DNA of 64,000 bases from JAXMHN01 sp964578605. GTDB taxonomy: Bacteria; Verrucomicrobiota; Verrucomicrobiia; Limisphaerales; SIBE01. Shown here in pieces: positions 45,201 through 52,371 of this stretch. The translations under genes and the position numbers were made by a program. A model generated the notes under the pieces. The model had not been told where the DNA came from, did no database searches, and saw only the letters and a program-made list of their open reading frames with translations. The DNA lies in contig CAZODO010000001.1 in assembly GCA_964578605.1 (NCBI GenBank), positions 101,371 to 165,370 of the forward strand, given 5' to 3'. The number at the start of each line of letters is the position of its first letter. Positions within the stretch are counted from its first letter, which is position 1.

Positions 45201-45616
45201 TTGTCGCGCCAGGTCATCACGATGTTGTTGGGGCCCATCCGATCCGACACATCATCGCGCTCGAGGACCGCGGTGTAGGTGAGGCGCTTGGGCACGCCGC
45301 CTTCCGCAGGCATCGCGTAAACCTCGGTATTGCCATCGTACTGGCCGGTAAACGCGAGCCATTTCCCATCCGGCGAGAAGTGCGCGAACATCTCGTATCC
45401 GACATCGGTGGTGAGCCGGCGCGCGGTCCCGCCGCTGGTGGGCACGCTGAACAAGTCGCCGGCGTAGGTGAAGACAATCTGGTTCCCGTGAATGGCCGGA
45501 AACCGGAGCAACCGCGTCTCGTCCGCCTTGGCTGCATCCAGGGTGGCAAAAAGGCCCACAGCGCACGCCATTAGGAACACCCCGCAAACGTGAAGGAAAC
45601 GACCTGAAATGTGCAT
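42263..45616 (-). CDS. Tricorn-type protease homologue (S41 family) with signal peptide
   Basis: The 1117-residue protein has a signal peptide (VCGVFLMACAVGLFATLDAA). Two beta-propellers follow (about 40-350 and 370-680; RLLRFPAIHGNQIVFTYAGD, HFSPDGKWLAFTGQYDG), then the C1 helical region, a PDZ domain (about 800-890; VKAGDYILAVDGKPADKM) and the S41 catalytic domain (SNGGGNVSPQIIERL, LLVDQFSASDGDIVAYRF, with the probable nucleophile S1004 by my count). A Lys/Glu/Asp/Pro-rich linker (about 555-615) interrupts the second propeller region, which is unusual. It would degrade peptides in the periplasm. The frame's upstream extension beyond 45616 lacks homologous features. Confidence 0.9.
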   Translation of the reverse strand: MHISGRFLHVCGVFLMACAVGLFATLDAAKADETRLLRFPAIHGNQIVFTYAGDLFSVPTSGGTARRLTTDVGYEMFAHFSPDGKWLAFTGQYDGNTEVYAMPAEGGVPKRLTYTAVLERDDVSDRMGPNNIVMTWRDNDTIVFRSRRIEWNSFKGQLFEASLQGGLPKQLPLPWAGWCSFSPDGRRLAYNRVFREFRTWKRYRGGQADEIWIHNLQDKTTEKITQDAAQDIFPMWHENTIYFVSDRDENRRMNLFAYDTQTRTTRQVTRFTEFDVKFPSLGNTGIVFENGGYLYRLDLKTDEATKVPIEIREDFAVGRGRLIDVSKATTSMDIAPDGSRAVFGARGDVFTVPAKQGPTRNLTETPGVHERDAVWSPDGASIAFIADESGEDEIHVRAQNGNEKPRRITSNGDTYKYSLAWSPDSKRILWSDKKNRLQFVEVASESVTLVDQSPVWEIRDYTWSPDSKWIAYTRPEQRRYSNIHLYSLDTREKIQVSDGWFDVAQPEFSSDGKYLFFVSERTFNPTYGQTEWNHIYTDMQKIYLVTLAKDTKSPFAPKSDEVKLAAKEEKKETPKPDEAKPSDDAKPSAADKSKDEAAPDKDKPDTAKKEPKPLKVDADGLQQRIAAFPIPASNYGGLTSVGDKLYYARKGKLFVFDLDKEKETELGDFGRYRISANQKKMLVSGGGSFGIIDLPSSKIDLKERLDLSDLKVRLDRQAEWKQMYHESWRQMRDFVYDPNLHGVDWPAIRKQYEPLVPFVQHRTDLTYIVGEMIGELNLGHCYVGGGDFPKPERVPVGLLGAVVERHAPSGFYQVKEILPGQNWENDARSPLTEIGVNVKAGDYILAVDGKPADKMTDLFQALEGKADRQVVLRVNSEPKTEGARDETVVPVKDELELYYLKWVFGNIEKVNKATDGRVGYVHVRDMGVRGLNDFARFYYAQLHKEALIVDVRSNGGGNVSPQIIERLRREPAFWTIARNGAVDVDPSGMALGPKVLLVDQFSASDGDIVAYRFKKYKLGPVIGVRTWGGVVGIRGSLPLLDGGYLNRPEFSRFDLDAREWVMEGTGVEPDIVVDNDPAREFSGIDDQLNRAIDEIKAAMSKNPVRLPQVPPYPNKRR

Positions 45617-45698
45617 GCCTGAACTTGCGCAACCGGGATTGGTCGAGACAAGCAAATTCGGGCCCGGGAGATGGGGCGCGTGCGGAAGATTGAGGCGC

Positions 45699-45761
45699 TC
45701 GGGCGGCGACGCCAAGGAGGTAGGGGTTGGGGAACCCCGCAGAAGAACGTTCGCCGCCCGA
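45699..45761 (-). promoter_or_regulatory. Nested hairpin in the leader of the tricorn protease gene
   Basis: TCGGGCGGCGA (45699-45709) pairs perfectly with TCGCCGCCCGA (45751-45761). Inside, GGGGTT (45723-45728) pairs with AACCCC (45733-45738) around GGGG. It lies 83-145 bp upstream of the tricorn start, between that gene and the upstream PQQ gene. It could be the PQQ gene's transcript end or a leader structure. Confidence 0.5.
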
Positions 45762-45873
45762 ACAAGCGAGATCCTAGCGAACGGTCTCCGGCAAAGCAAG
45801 CACCAAGATGATGCCCCAAAACCGTCAAACCGCCGCTGGAAAAGGACCGCTTCCTGGGCTGCGAATGAAAGGG

Positions 45874-47394
45874 CTACGGGGAGCTGCGCACGGCGTAGAG
45901 GTGGGTCATTGTCGAGACGTAAAGGGCGCCATTCGCGGCAACCGCCGAGGCGCTAATCGGCGTTCTCAGGTCGATCGAGCTTAACACCTTCTTCTCCCGG
46001 GAGGCCGCCAGCACCAGGAATTGCCCGGCGCGCGTCCCGAGATACACCTTTCCGTCGGCCACCAATGGCGATGCCCAGACTTCCCCTTTCACTTCCTGCG
46101 TCCATAGACGCTCGCCTGTGGCTGCGTCCACGCAATGGAAAGTGCGGCCACAATCGGCGATGAACACCAGTCCATCGGCGATGGCGGGGGTGCCAAGAAC
46201 ATGCTTTTCGAGGGCGCACGACCACACCTCAGCTCCGTCCGTCTTTGCGGGGTCAACGCGCTTCAAGAACGCCTCATTCTTGCCCCAGAAGATGTCGCCT
46301 CCACCGGCGATGAAGAGATGGCCGTCCACGAACACAGGCATTCCGTAGAAATTGCTCGGACTCTGGCGGCGGTTGCCGTTGTAGCGATGGACATTCTCCT
46401 TGGGCGCCGTGGGATCGGGGTCAAAGCGCCAGACGACTTTGAGACGGTGGGGCGGCGAAGCCTCGGCTGGCGCCGGAACGTTCGGAGGCAGCGGTTCGAA
46501 CCCATAAAGAATACCGTCGCCACCCAGGAAGAAGATCCGGTCCTGGCCGTCAACGCTTCCCATGGAGGGCGCGGACCAGGTGGCGTGGAAGATGCGCGGC
46601 GCGATCTTCTCGTCCTCGCGGGCGAGGTAACGACCTGTTTCCTTGTCGAGCACGATAAGACTGGGGGCGTCCGGGGTGCCGATGCGCTTGTGAGTGCTGT
46701 CCACACCGGTGCCGGTATTGAGGTAAAGGTGCGGGCCGCGAATCAGGATGGAACTATGGGCGCCGTCATGGGTCCAGATGCCGGCCTGAGCGGCCATATC
46801 GAACACCCAGATGATATCGGCGTCGGTGGAGCCCGGGACCATGGCCGGGGCGCCCCGCAAGGCCATGTGGACGCCTTCGTCTTGAAAGGGGCCATCATTG
46901 CCGTTTGCCATGCCAGCGGCGTCCAGGCAAACGACTTCGCCGCGGTTACTGACGACATAAACGCGGTCGCCCTCGACAGTCGCGGGGGAGCAAAGGCCGC
47001 TATTGGGCCAATCCAGAAGCGGATCACCCCCGATTTTCGGCACGATCATCTGCCAGAGGAAGCGTCCGTCCTTTTCAGCGAAGCACATCAAAGCGGCACG
47101 ATCGCCGTCGTGTTTCGGGTCGCGCGGTTCGCCGTTGTTGGTTCCGATATAAACCCGCCCGCCGGCAACGCTCGGGGTGGCATGGCTCTCGGTGCCCAAT
47201 TTCGCGGTCCAGACGATGTTCTTCCCGGATCCAGGGTCGAAGCTGTCAGGCAGACCGCGCTCGTTCGAAGCCAGATTGCGAGACCAGGCCTCGCCCCATT
47301 GCGGTTGATCCGCGGCGTGGAGTCGGATGGGAATCGTCGTGAGAGTCAGCGCCAGGGCGGCGAGCACGGCGGAATCAATGAGACGGGTCTTCAT
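45874..47394 (-). CDS. Secreted PQQ-like beta-propeller repeat protein
   Basis: The 506-residue protein begins with a signal peptide (AVLAALALTLTTIPIRLHA) and has repeated PQQ-type blades: WGEAWSRNLASNERGLPDSF, IVWTAKLGTESHATPSVAGG, RVYVVSNRGEVVCLDAAGM, FIADCGRTFHCVDAATGERL and YLGTRAGQFLVLAASREKK. No cofactor-binding or dehydrogenase signature is evident, so it more likely acts as a scaffold of the BamB type or as a binding protein than as a quinoprotein enzyme. It overlaps the Nudix gene by 20 bp and is followed, after 257 bp, by the tricorn protease gene on the same strand. Confidence 0.82.
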   Translation of the reverse strand: MKTRLIDSAVLAALALTLTTIPIRLHAADQPQWGEAWSRNLASNERGLPDSFDPGSGKNIVWTAKLGTESHATPSVAGGRVYIGTNNGEPRDPKHDGDRAALMCFAEKDGRFLWQMIVPKIGGDPLLDWPNSGLCSPATVEGDRVYVVSNRGEVVCLDAAGMANGNDGPFQDEGVHMALRGAPAMVPGSTDADIIWVFDMAAQAGIWTHDGAHSSILIRGPHLYLNTGTGVDSTHKRIGTPDAPSLIVLDKETGRYLAREDEKIAPRIFHATWSAPSMGSVDGQDRIFFLGGDGILYGFEPLPPNVPAPAEASPPHRLKVVWRFDPDPTAPKENVHRYNGNRRQSPSNFYGMPVFVDGHLFIAGGGDIFWGKNEAFLKRVDPAKTDGAEVWSCALEKHVLGTPAIADGLVFIADCGRTFHCVDAATGERLWTQEVKGEVWASPLVADGKVYLGTRAGQFLVLAASREKKVLSSIDLRTPISASAVAANGALYVSTMTHLYAVRSSP

Positions 47395-47884
47395 GCCTGG
47401 GAAGTTCCTGCTGGGTTTCGAGGGCTGCGACGAGGCGATCGAGAAAGGGGCGTTGCGTGTCCTTGAGCTTCTCATGCGCTTCCGCGAGAGCGAAGAAACC
47501 GACACGATCGATTTCGGGGAAGTCCTGCCAACGGCCGGAGCCGAAGGGCCATTCCATGGAGAAGGTATTGCACACGTGCTGGCGGGCGGCGTCCCATTCG
47601 CCGGGAAAGGCCCAGCCATGCACGATCTTCCCCCCCCTTTGCCGAATCCAGCCCAAGGGCAGGAACTCGCCGCAGGGTTCGAGACCTACTTCTTCCTGGA
47701 ATTCCCGTCTGGCGGTGTGGAGCAAATCTTCGCCGGGCTGAACTTCGCCTTTGGGAATGGTCCAATGGCCGCGGTCCTTGTGCCGGAAGATGGGCCCGCC
47801 AGGATGGGCGAGGAACACTTCGAGATGCCCGTCGCGGACGCGATACATGAGCAGGCCGGCACTGATTCTCTCGCGGCGGTGCAT
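47375..47884 (-). CDS. Nudix hydrolase (diadenosine/nucleotide pyrophosphatase type)
   Basis: The 169-residue protein contains a full Nudix box at residues 46-68: G-E-V-Q-P-G-E-D, then R60-E61-F-Q-E64-E65-V-G67-L, matching GX5EX7REUXEEXGU. The start (RISAGLLMYRVRDGHLEVFL) and the later WAFPGEWD resemble Ap4A-type or nucleotide-diphosphate hydrolases that act in the cytoplasm. The substrate cannot be specified. Its stop codon lies within the start region of the PQQ propeller gene, suggesting translational coupling even though the products reach different compartments. Confidence 0.88.
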   Translation of the reverse strand: MHRRERISAGLLMYRVRDGHLEVFLAHPGGPIFRHKDRGHWTIPKGEVQPGEDLLHTARREFQEEVGLEPCGEFLPLGWIRQRGGKIVHGWAFPGEWDAARQHVCNTFSMEWPFGSGRWQDFPEIDRVGFFALAEAHEKLKDTQRPFLDRLVAALETQQELPRHEDPSH

Positions 47885-48004
47885 ATCAGTCAGCTTGGCT
47901 GATGCAAGGCGTCCGTTGTCGCGGTTGAGAGATCATGGTTGTGTTTTCACGCAGTGTTCACGGTCCAATTCTGTATTTCAAGCAAAGTCACTTTTCGCCA
48001 GCAA

Positions 48005-48071
48005 TTCGGAGCGCCTGTTTGAGGCGCCGCTCGGCCGTGGCGACGGTGAAAGAGCAGGCTGGCGCTCCGAA
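48005..48071 (+). promoter_or_regulatory. 11-bp inverted repeat upstream of the large secreted protein gene
   Basis: TTCGGAGCGCC (48005-48015) is exactly complementary to GGCGCTCCGAA (48061-48071), with 45 nt between that can form smaller stems. It ends 40 nt before the chosen ATG. If the protein actually starts upstream at 47935, this is coding sequence instead. Confidence 0.35.
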
Positions 48072-48111
48072 AGATTGCTGCCGCGCTTGGTTTCCGGTAT
48101 CAAAGTGCTCC

Positions 48112-50865
48112 ATGAGCATTTCGAATACCTCCATGGTGAGTGGGCTTGGTGTTGTTCTCCGGCGTTGCTCAAGGGGTGTGCTGGTCCTGCTTGGGGCAGC
48201 CGCGCTGCTCGTGGCGCCGCAACTCTTCGCGGCGGAGGCCCTCACTATGCCGTCCTTTGACTTCACTGATGCGGAGGGCGTGCGTGGCTGGCAGGCGGCC
48301 CATGACATTCAGCGCCTTGAGCCCACGGCCGAAGGGTTGGCGGTCCACATCTCCGGTAGTGACCCTTATTTCCTTGGCCCGGCTCGGAATTACCCGGCGG
48401 GCAAACTGCTCTGGCTCACTATGCGGCTGAAATCGAGCCAGGCAGGGACCGTCCAGGTCTTTTACTTCACGGACGCCCCGAGCGAGGCGCGATCGGTTCG
48501 ATTCACTGTTCCGCAAGGCGCCTGGTACAAAGCGGTGGTTCCGATGCCGGCACTGGGATCCCATTGTCGTCTCCGGATTGACCCGCCTGGGGCAGGAGGC
48601 ACCTGCGTGATCAGCGGGGTGTGGTTCGAGGAAAGAGTGGTGTTCGCCTCGCCGGCGTGGCCCAAGCCCGAAGTGCCCGACTTGGCTGGAGAGGTGGTCA
48701 AAGTGACGGCAGGGGAACTGGAGCTGATTCATAGCGCCACGGCTCTCGGCGAATTCGCGGTCGAAGTCGCCGGAAAGAGGATGGCGATCGGCCAGGCCAA
48801 CGGGCTGATCGGCTACGTTTTAGACAACCAGGTGCGCTGGACACCGATGCGTCCCGCCTCGAAGGATCTCTCCATTCGGCAGGTCGACAACAGCCTCAGA
48901 GTCGAATCCGCTTGGAACGATCCGGACGGCGGATCTTGGACCTTCACCCAGGCCTTCTCGCCGGCTGCCGACGGAGCCATCGCACTCGAAAGCCGCCTGA
49001 CGGTCGACCGCGACCGCGAGGTGATTTACTTGCCGCTTTTCACACTGTTCCCGGGTGTGGGCACGTTCGGCACCAACAAAAACCAGGGGCTCCTCCCGGG
49101 GCTCGAGTACTTGGAAAACGAACCAAGCAGTTCCGAGGCTGACCTGAGAGGTCCGGCAGCCTGGCGGCTGGCGCCGAATTCCGTGAAGCTCACCTTTCCT
49201 TTAATGGCCCTTCAAACGGAAGGGCGGTATCTCGGGCTCCTATGGCAACCGCAAGCCAACGTTTGCGCCGTTCACGATTCACCAGACCGGCAGTTCCATT
49301 CCGGCGGGCATTTGATGGGTTTGCTCTTCCCCGGTTCCGACGGGGTGAACCGCGAGGAGCGAAGCCTTTTGCCTTACCGTCCGGAACGCCTTGCCGCGAA
49401 TCAGGCGCTGCGATTGAGGGCGACACTGATAGGCCGGCGCGGCGAATCGATCGTCCCCGCAGTGCAGCAGTACATCCAGCTCGCGGGTTTGCCGCCCGTT
49501 CCGGAAACTGGCTACACGGCTTCGCAGTATTTCGAACTTGCGTCCAGAGGCTGGTTGGAGTCGAAGATTCGCGAAGGCGACCTTTACCGGCATGCGTTCT
49601 GGCCCGGGTTTAACGCCCAACCGGCAGCCGACGCGGCCCTTTGGATGCAATGGCTCGCTGTCCAGTTGGATTCACCGGCGCTGGAAACTTCCTTGCTCCA
49701 GGCGTCAGAAGCTGCCTTGGCCCGCGTGGCGCGCCAGCAGTACAGTGGTTCGCAGATCGGGCATGTCCGGTATCCACTCCCGCCGCTGATTTATGGTGCG
49801 GTGATGGAAAACGTCCGGCAAGCGCAAGCGCGCGGCGCGGGGTTGCGAACCCGGTTTGAACCGGATGGTTCGGTGCTCTACAAGCCCGCTCCGGGCACAG
49901 TCGATTACGGCCGAACGCATTGGTCCCGCGAAGCGAACGGACTGACGGCGCAAGTCGTCGAGAGCCTCCTGGAAGCGGCGGCGTTCAGCGGAGACGTGAG
50001 CCTCCAGGAGTTCGGATTGCGCTGCCTGCGGGCCATGGACAAGTTTCGAAATACCGTGCCCCGCGGAGCCCAAACCTGGGAGATCCCGTTGCACACCCCG
50101 GATATTCTGGCCTCGGCGCACCTCGTGCGGGCTTGCACGTTGGGTTACGAGTTGAGCGGAGACCGCGCGTTTCTTGAACAAGCCGAATACTGGGCCTGGA
50201 CAGGAGTGCCGTTTGTCTATCTTACGCCGCCAACGTCAGGGCCGGTGGGCCTTTACAGCACGATCGCCGTGTTCGGTGCCACCGGATGGGTCGCCCCGGC
50301 GTGGATGGGCCAGCCGGTGCAATGGTGCGGCCTGGTCTATGCCGACGCGCTCTATCGCCTCGTTCGGCACGATCCGAGTGGTCCATGGCGGCAGATCGCC
50401 GATGGCATCACCGTCGCCGGCGTTCAACATACCTGGCCGCTCACGGATCCGGAAAGAAAAGGGTTGCTCCCGGATTTCTACCACCTTCGCGCCCAGCAAT
50501 CCGATGGTCCGGCGATCAACCCCGGCACGCTGCTGGTCAATGCGCTCCGGCTTTACGGGAAACCTGCCGCCTATGATTTCCGCGCCTTCCATAGGCATGG
50601 TTTGCTGGTGCATGCGCCTGGCGAATTGCGAGAGGTTGAGGAGCACAAGGACAGGGTGTCGTTTGAAGTGGCAACGTGGTCCACCAAACCGTCGCGCGTC
50701 TTGATCAATGGCTTCCGTGAGACCCCTAGGGTCCGCATCAACGGAAAGAGCGTCGATCTGAACCGTCCCCACCAGTTCCAACAGGCGGAGGGCCGGTTGG
50801 TCCTTATATTGGAAGGCACCTCAACGGTGGAAATTGCCTATGTGCACCCTCAAACCGCCCAGTGA
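48112..50865 (+). CDS. Large secreted protein of unknown function, possible glycan-active enzyme
   Basis: The 917-residue protein has a Ser/Val-rich start, a hydrophobic signal (LVLLGAAALLVAPQLFAAEA), and a beta-sandwich-like N-terminal region (about 40-190; FDFTDAEGVRGWQ, LWLTMRLKSSQAGTVQVFYF). A long middle/C-terminal part with helical repeats follows (about 500-800; ADAALWMQWLAVQLDSPALE, NVRQAQARGAGLRTRFEPDG, YELSGDRAFLEQAEYWAWTG). This alpha-helical repeat pattern is seen in (alpha/alpha) toroid hydrolases and lyases, but I find no catalytic motif and assign no function. The start is uncertain between ATG 48112 and 48133; an 11-bp inverted repeat precedes it. Confidence 0.7.
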   Translation: MSISNTSMVSGLGVVLRRCSRGVLVLLGAAALLVAPQLFAAEALTMPSFDFTDAEGVRGWQAAHDIQRLEPTAEGLAVHISGSDPYFLGPARNYPAGKLLWLTMRLKSSQAGTVQVFYFTDAPSEARSVRFTVPQGAWYKAVVPMPALGSHCRLRIDPPGAGGTCVISGVWFEERVVFASPAWPKPEVPDLAGEVVKVTAGELELIHSATALGEFAVEVAGKRMAIGQANGLIGYVLDNQVRWTPMRPASKDLSIRQVDNSLRVESAWNDPDGGSWTFTQAFSPAADGAIALESRLTVDRDREVIYLPLFTLFPGVGTFGTNKNQGLLPGLEYLENEPSSSEADLRGPAAWRLAPNSVKLTFPLMALQTEGRYLGLLWQPQANVCAVHDSPDRQFHSGGHLMGLLFPGSDGVNREERSLLPYRPERLAANQALRLRATLIGRRGESIVPAVQQYIQLAGLPPVPETGYTASQYFELASRGWLESKIREGDLYRHAFWPGFNAQPAADAALWMQWLAVQLDSPALETSLLQASEAALARVARQQYSGSQIGHVRYPLPPLIYGAVMENVRQAQARGAGLRTRFEPDGSVLYKPAPGTVDYGRTHWSREANGLTAQVVESLLEAAAFSGDVSLQEFGLRCLRAMDKFRNTVPRGAQTWEIPLHTPDILASAHLVRACTLGYELSGDRAFLEQAEYWAWTGVPFVYLTPPTSGPVGLYSTIAVFGATGWVAPAWMGQPVQWCGLVYADALYRLVRHDPSGPWRQIADGITVAGVQHTWPLTDPERKGLLPDFYHLRAQQSDGPAINPGTLLVNALRLYGKPAAYDFRAFHRHGLLVHAPGELREVEEHKDRVSFEVATWSTKPSRVLINGFRETPRVRINGKSVDLNRPHQFQQAEGRLVLILEGTSTVEIAYVHPQTAQ

Positions 50866-50871
50866 TTGCGG

Positions 50872-51744
50872 TTACTGCTGGGCGATCGGAATCTTAAAGA
50901 AGCACTTCCATTCGCCAATGTCGCCGCCACCGGCGCCCAAACTGACGCGCCGCCCGGCAAACCAGTCGACATGGCCATCTTCAAAGGCGAAGTTGCCGCC
51001 TTGCGGCGAGCCGTTGGGATTGCGATGCACTGCAGTGAGCACCTTGCGCCCGCTATAATCGGTCGTCCACCGCAGCCGCGCGTCGTAAATGTTGGTGGTC
51101 ATCGGACCGACCCCTTGCAGCCGATCGATCAGGAATGGCGCTGAGCTGAACGGACTGCCGAGCTTCTTTCGCTGAAACCAATCTGCGGTGCCGAGGTTCT
51201 GGGTCATTCCGCGGACGTTGGCGTCATTCTCCTTCCGACCCGGCAAGTAGAAGTAGCCGATCAACTGCGGCGACGTGAAGTTGAGCACGTTGTCGATCTC
51301 GTACGCTCGGTGCCATTTGTCCGTGGGACAATAGAGCACATCGTTCTGGGCGCGGGGGGTCTTGCCATGGACGTTCTTGATCAGGTAGTTCGCCCAGAAG
51401 TTGCTCATCGAGGGCATTATCCAGCTCAAATCGACGCCGGCGCTGTTATCGGGGTAAGCGTCTTCGCCGTCCCCCGCGTACATATTGATGGCGAGGCCCC
51501 ATTGCTTGGCGTTGCTCGTGCATAGGGATTTGTGAGCCTGAGCTTTCGCTTTGGCCAGAGCAGGCAGGAGCATCCCGGCCAGAATCGCGATGATCGCGAT
51601 GACCACCAGCAATTCAATCAGGGTGAAGGCCAGGCGGCGCCGCGGTGGCCTTGCCCGAGCCCCTTCCAGGTCCAGCTTAGGCGGCTGAGGAGATTGCCAT
51701 GGGTTCACGTGTCCGTCCCTCAGGTAGCTGCAAAGAGCGTTCAT
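50872..51744 (-). CDS. Prepilin-like pseudopilin with H-X9-DG-type C-terminus
   Basis: The 290-residue protein has the type IV prepilin N-terminal helix (FTLIELLVVIAIIAILAG) after a leader. With the ATG at 51744 the leader is 39 residues, long for the family; a GTG at 51708 would shorten it to 27. The residue before the cleavage site is Ala39 instead of the usual Gly, and Glu5 of the mature helix is present. The body is typical of Verrucomicrobiota/Planctomycetota proteins (KSLCTSNAKQWGLAINMYAG, VLYCPTDKWHRAYE) and ends GGNFAFEDGHVDWFAGRR, the DGH motif. These proteins are thought to be secretion-associated pseudopilins. Convergent with the gene ending at 50865. Confidence 0.85.
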   Translation of the reverse strand: MNALCSYLRDGHVNPWQSPQPPKLDLEGARARPPRRRLAFTLIELLVVIAIIAILAGMLLPALAKAKAQAHKSLCTSNAKQWGLAINMYAGDGEDAYPDNSAGVDLSWIMPSMSNFWANYLIKNVHGKTPRAQNDVLYCPTDKWHRAYEIDNVLNFTSPQLIGYFYLPGRKENDANVRGMTQNLGTADWFQRKKLGSPFSSAPFLIDRLQGVGPMTTNIYDARLRWTTDYSGRKVLTAVHRNPNGSPQGGNFAFEDGHVDWFAGRRVSLGAGGGDIGEWKCFFKIPIAQQ

Positions 51745-52371
51745 GCAATGAATGAGAGCGTTAGGTCGTCGGGGTCAGGACGAGGATCCTGCGCCACTTC
51801 GAAGGCAGGGCGTTGCGACCATTGTTATTCACACGGACTCCCCTGATTGATTCTGGTGGAATGCTAACCGAAATGCCATCCATAAGACAAACACGAAATG
51901 CGGCACGGTGATGACCGGGTGACGACCGTGTTTAGACCGAAGGCAGCCCGGTGGAAAGGCGTGCGGCGGACGAAACGCCCATGCTTCCTGCGAAAGCGCC
52001 ATTCGTGAGCGGTTCGAGTTCATTTTGGGCTCTCCCGGCGCTCGTTTGGTCAAAAAGAGACAGGTGAGTTCATTTCCGTGCCAAACTGTGGAACGTGAGA
52101 TCCGCCGGGCGAGGGCTCCGGGCGAGCGGCAGGGCTTGGGGACAACCCTGCGGCAATCTGTCCAGTACGAAGACAGACCGGCAGTCTGGCCGAAGGTTCG
52201 GGCAAGCCGATGGTCTGCGATTTTCTCATTTCTGACGCTTGGCTTCGCCGACGAACATTTGCCCGCCCCAAGGGTCTTGCGGCTTGCTTTGAGGATTTTA
52301 CCGGGGGGTAAAAGCCGCCCTGACGGCATTTAGGCATGCAAGTTGCCTTGATTCTCGCGAACGAGAACAGT
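51745..52371. other. 627-bp intergenic region between pseudopilin and gspF
   Basis: No gene is supported. It holds an imperfect 11-bp direct repeat (51907-51928: GGTGATGACCG then GGTGACGACCG) upstream of the pseudopilin gene. A TTTTACC-GGGG-GGTAAAA hairpin (52296-52313) lies 58 bp upstream of the chosen gspF start. Confidence 0.6.
52296..52313 (+). promoter_or_regulatory. 7-bp-stem palindrome upstream of gspF
   Basis: TTTTACC and GGTAAAA flank a GGGG loop. The spacing to gspF fits an operator or leader hairpin; the function is unproven. Confidence 0.4.

Noticed and set aside
51745..51900. A -24/-12 (sigma-54) promoter upstream of the pseudopilin gene
   Set aside because: The best match (TGGCATTTCGG then GC) has one base too many between GG and GC.
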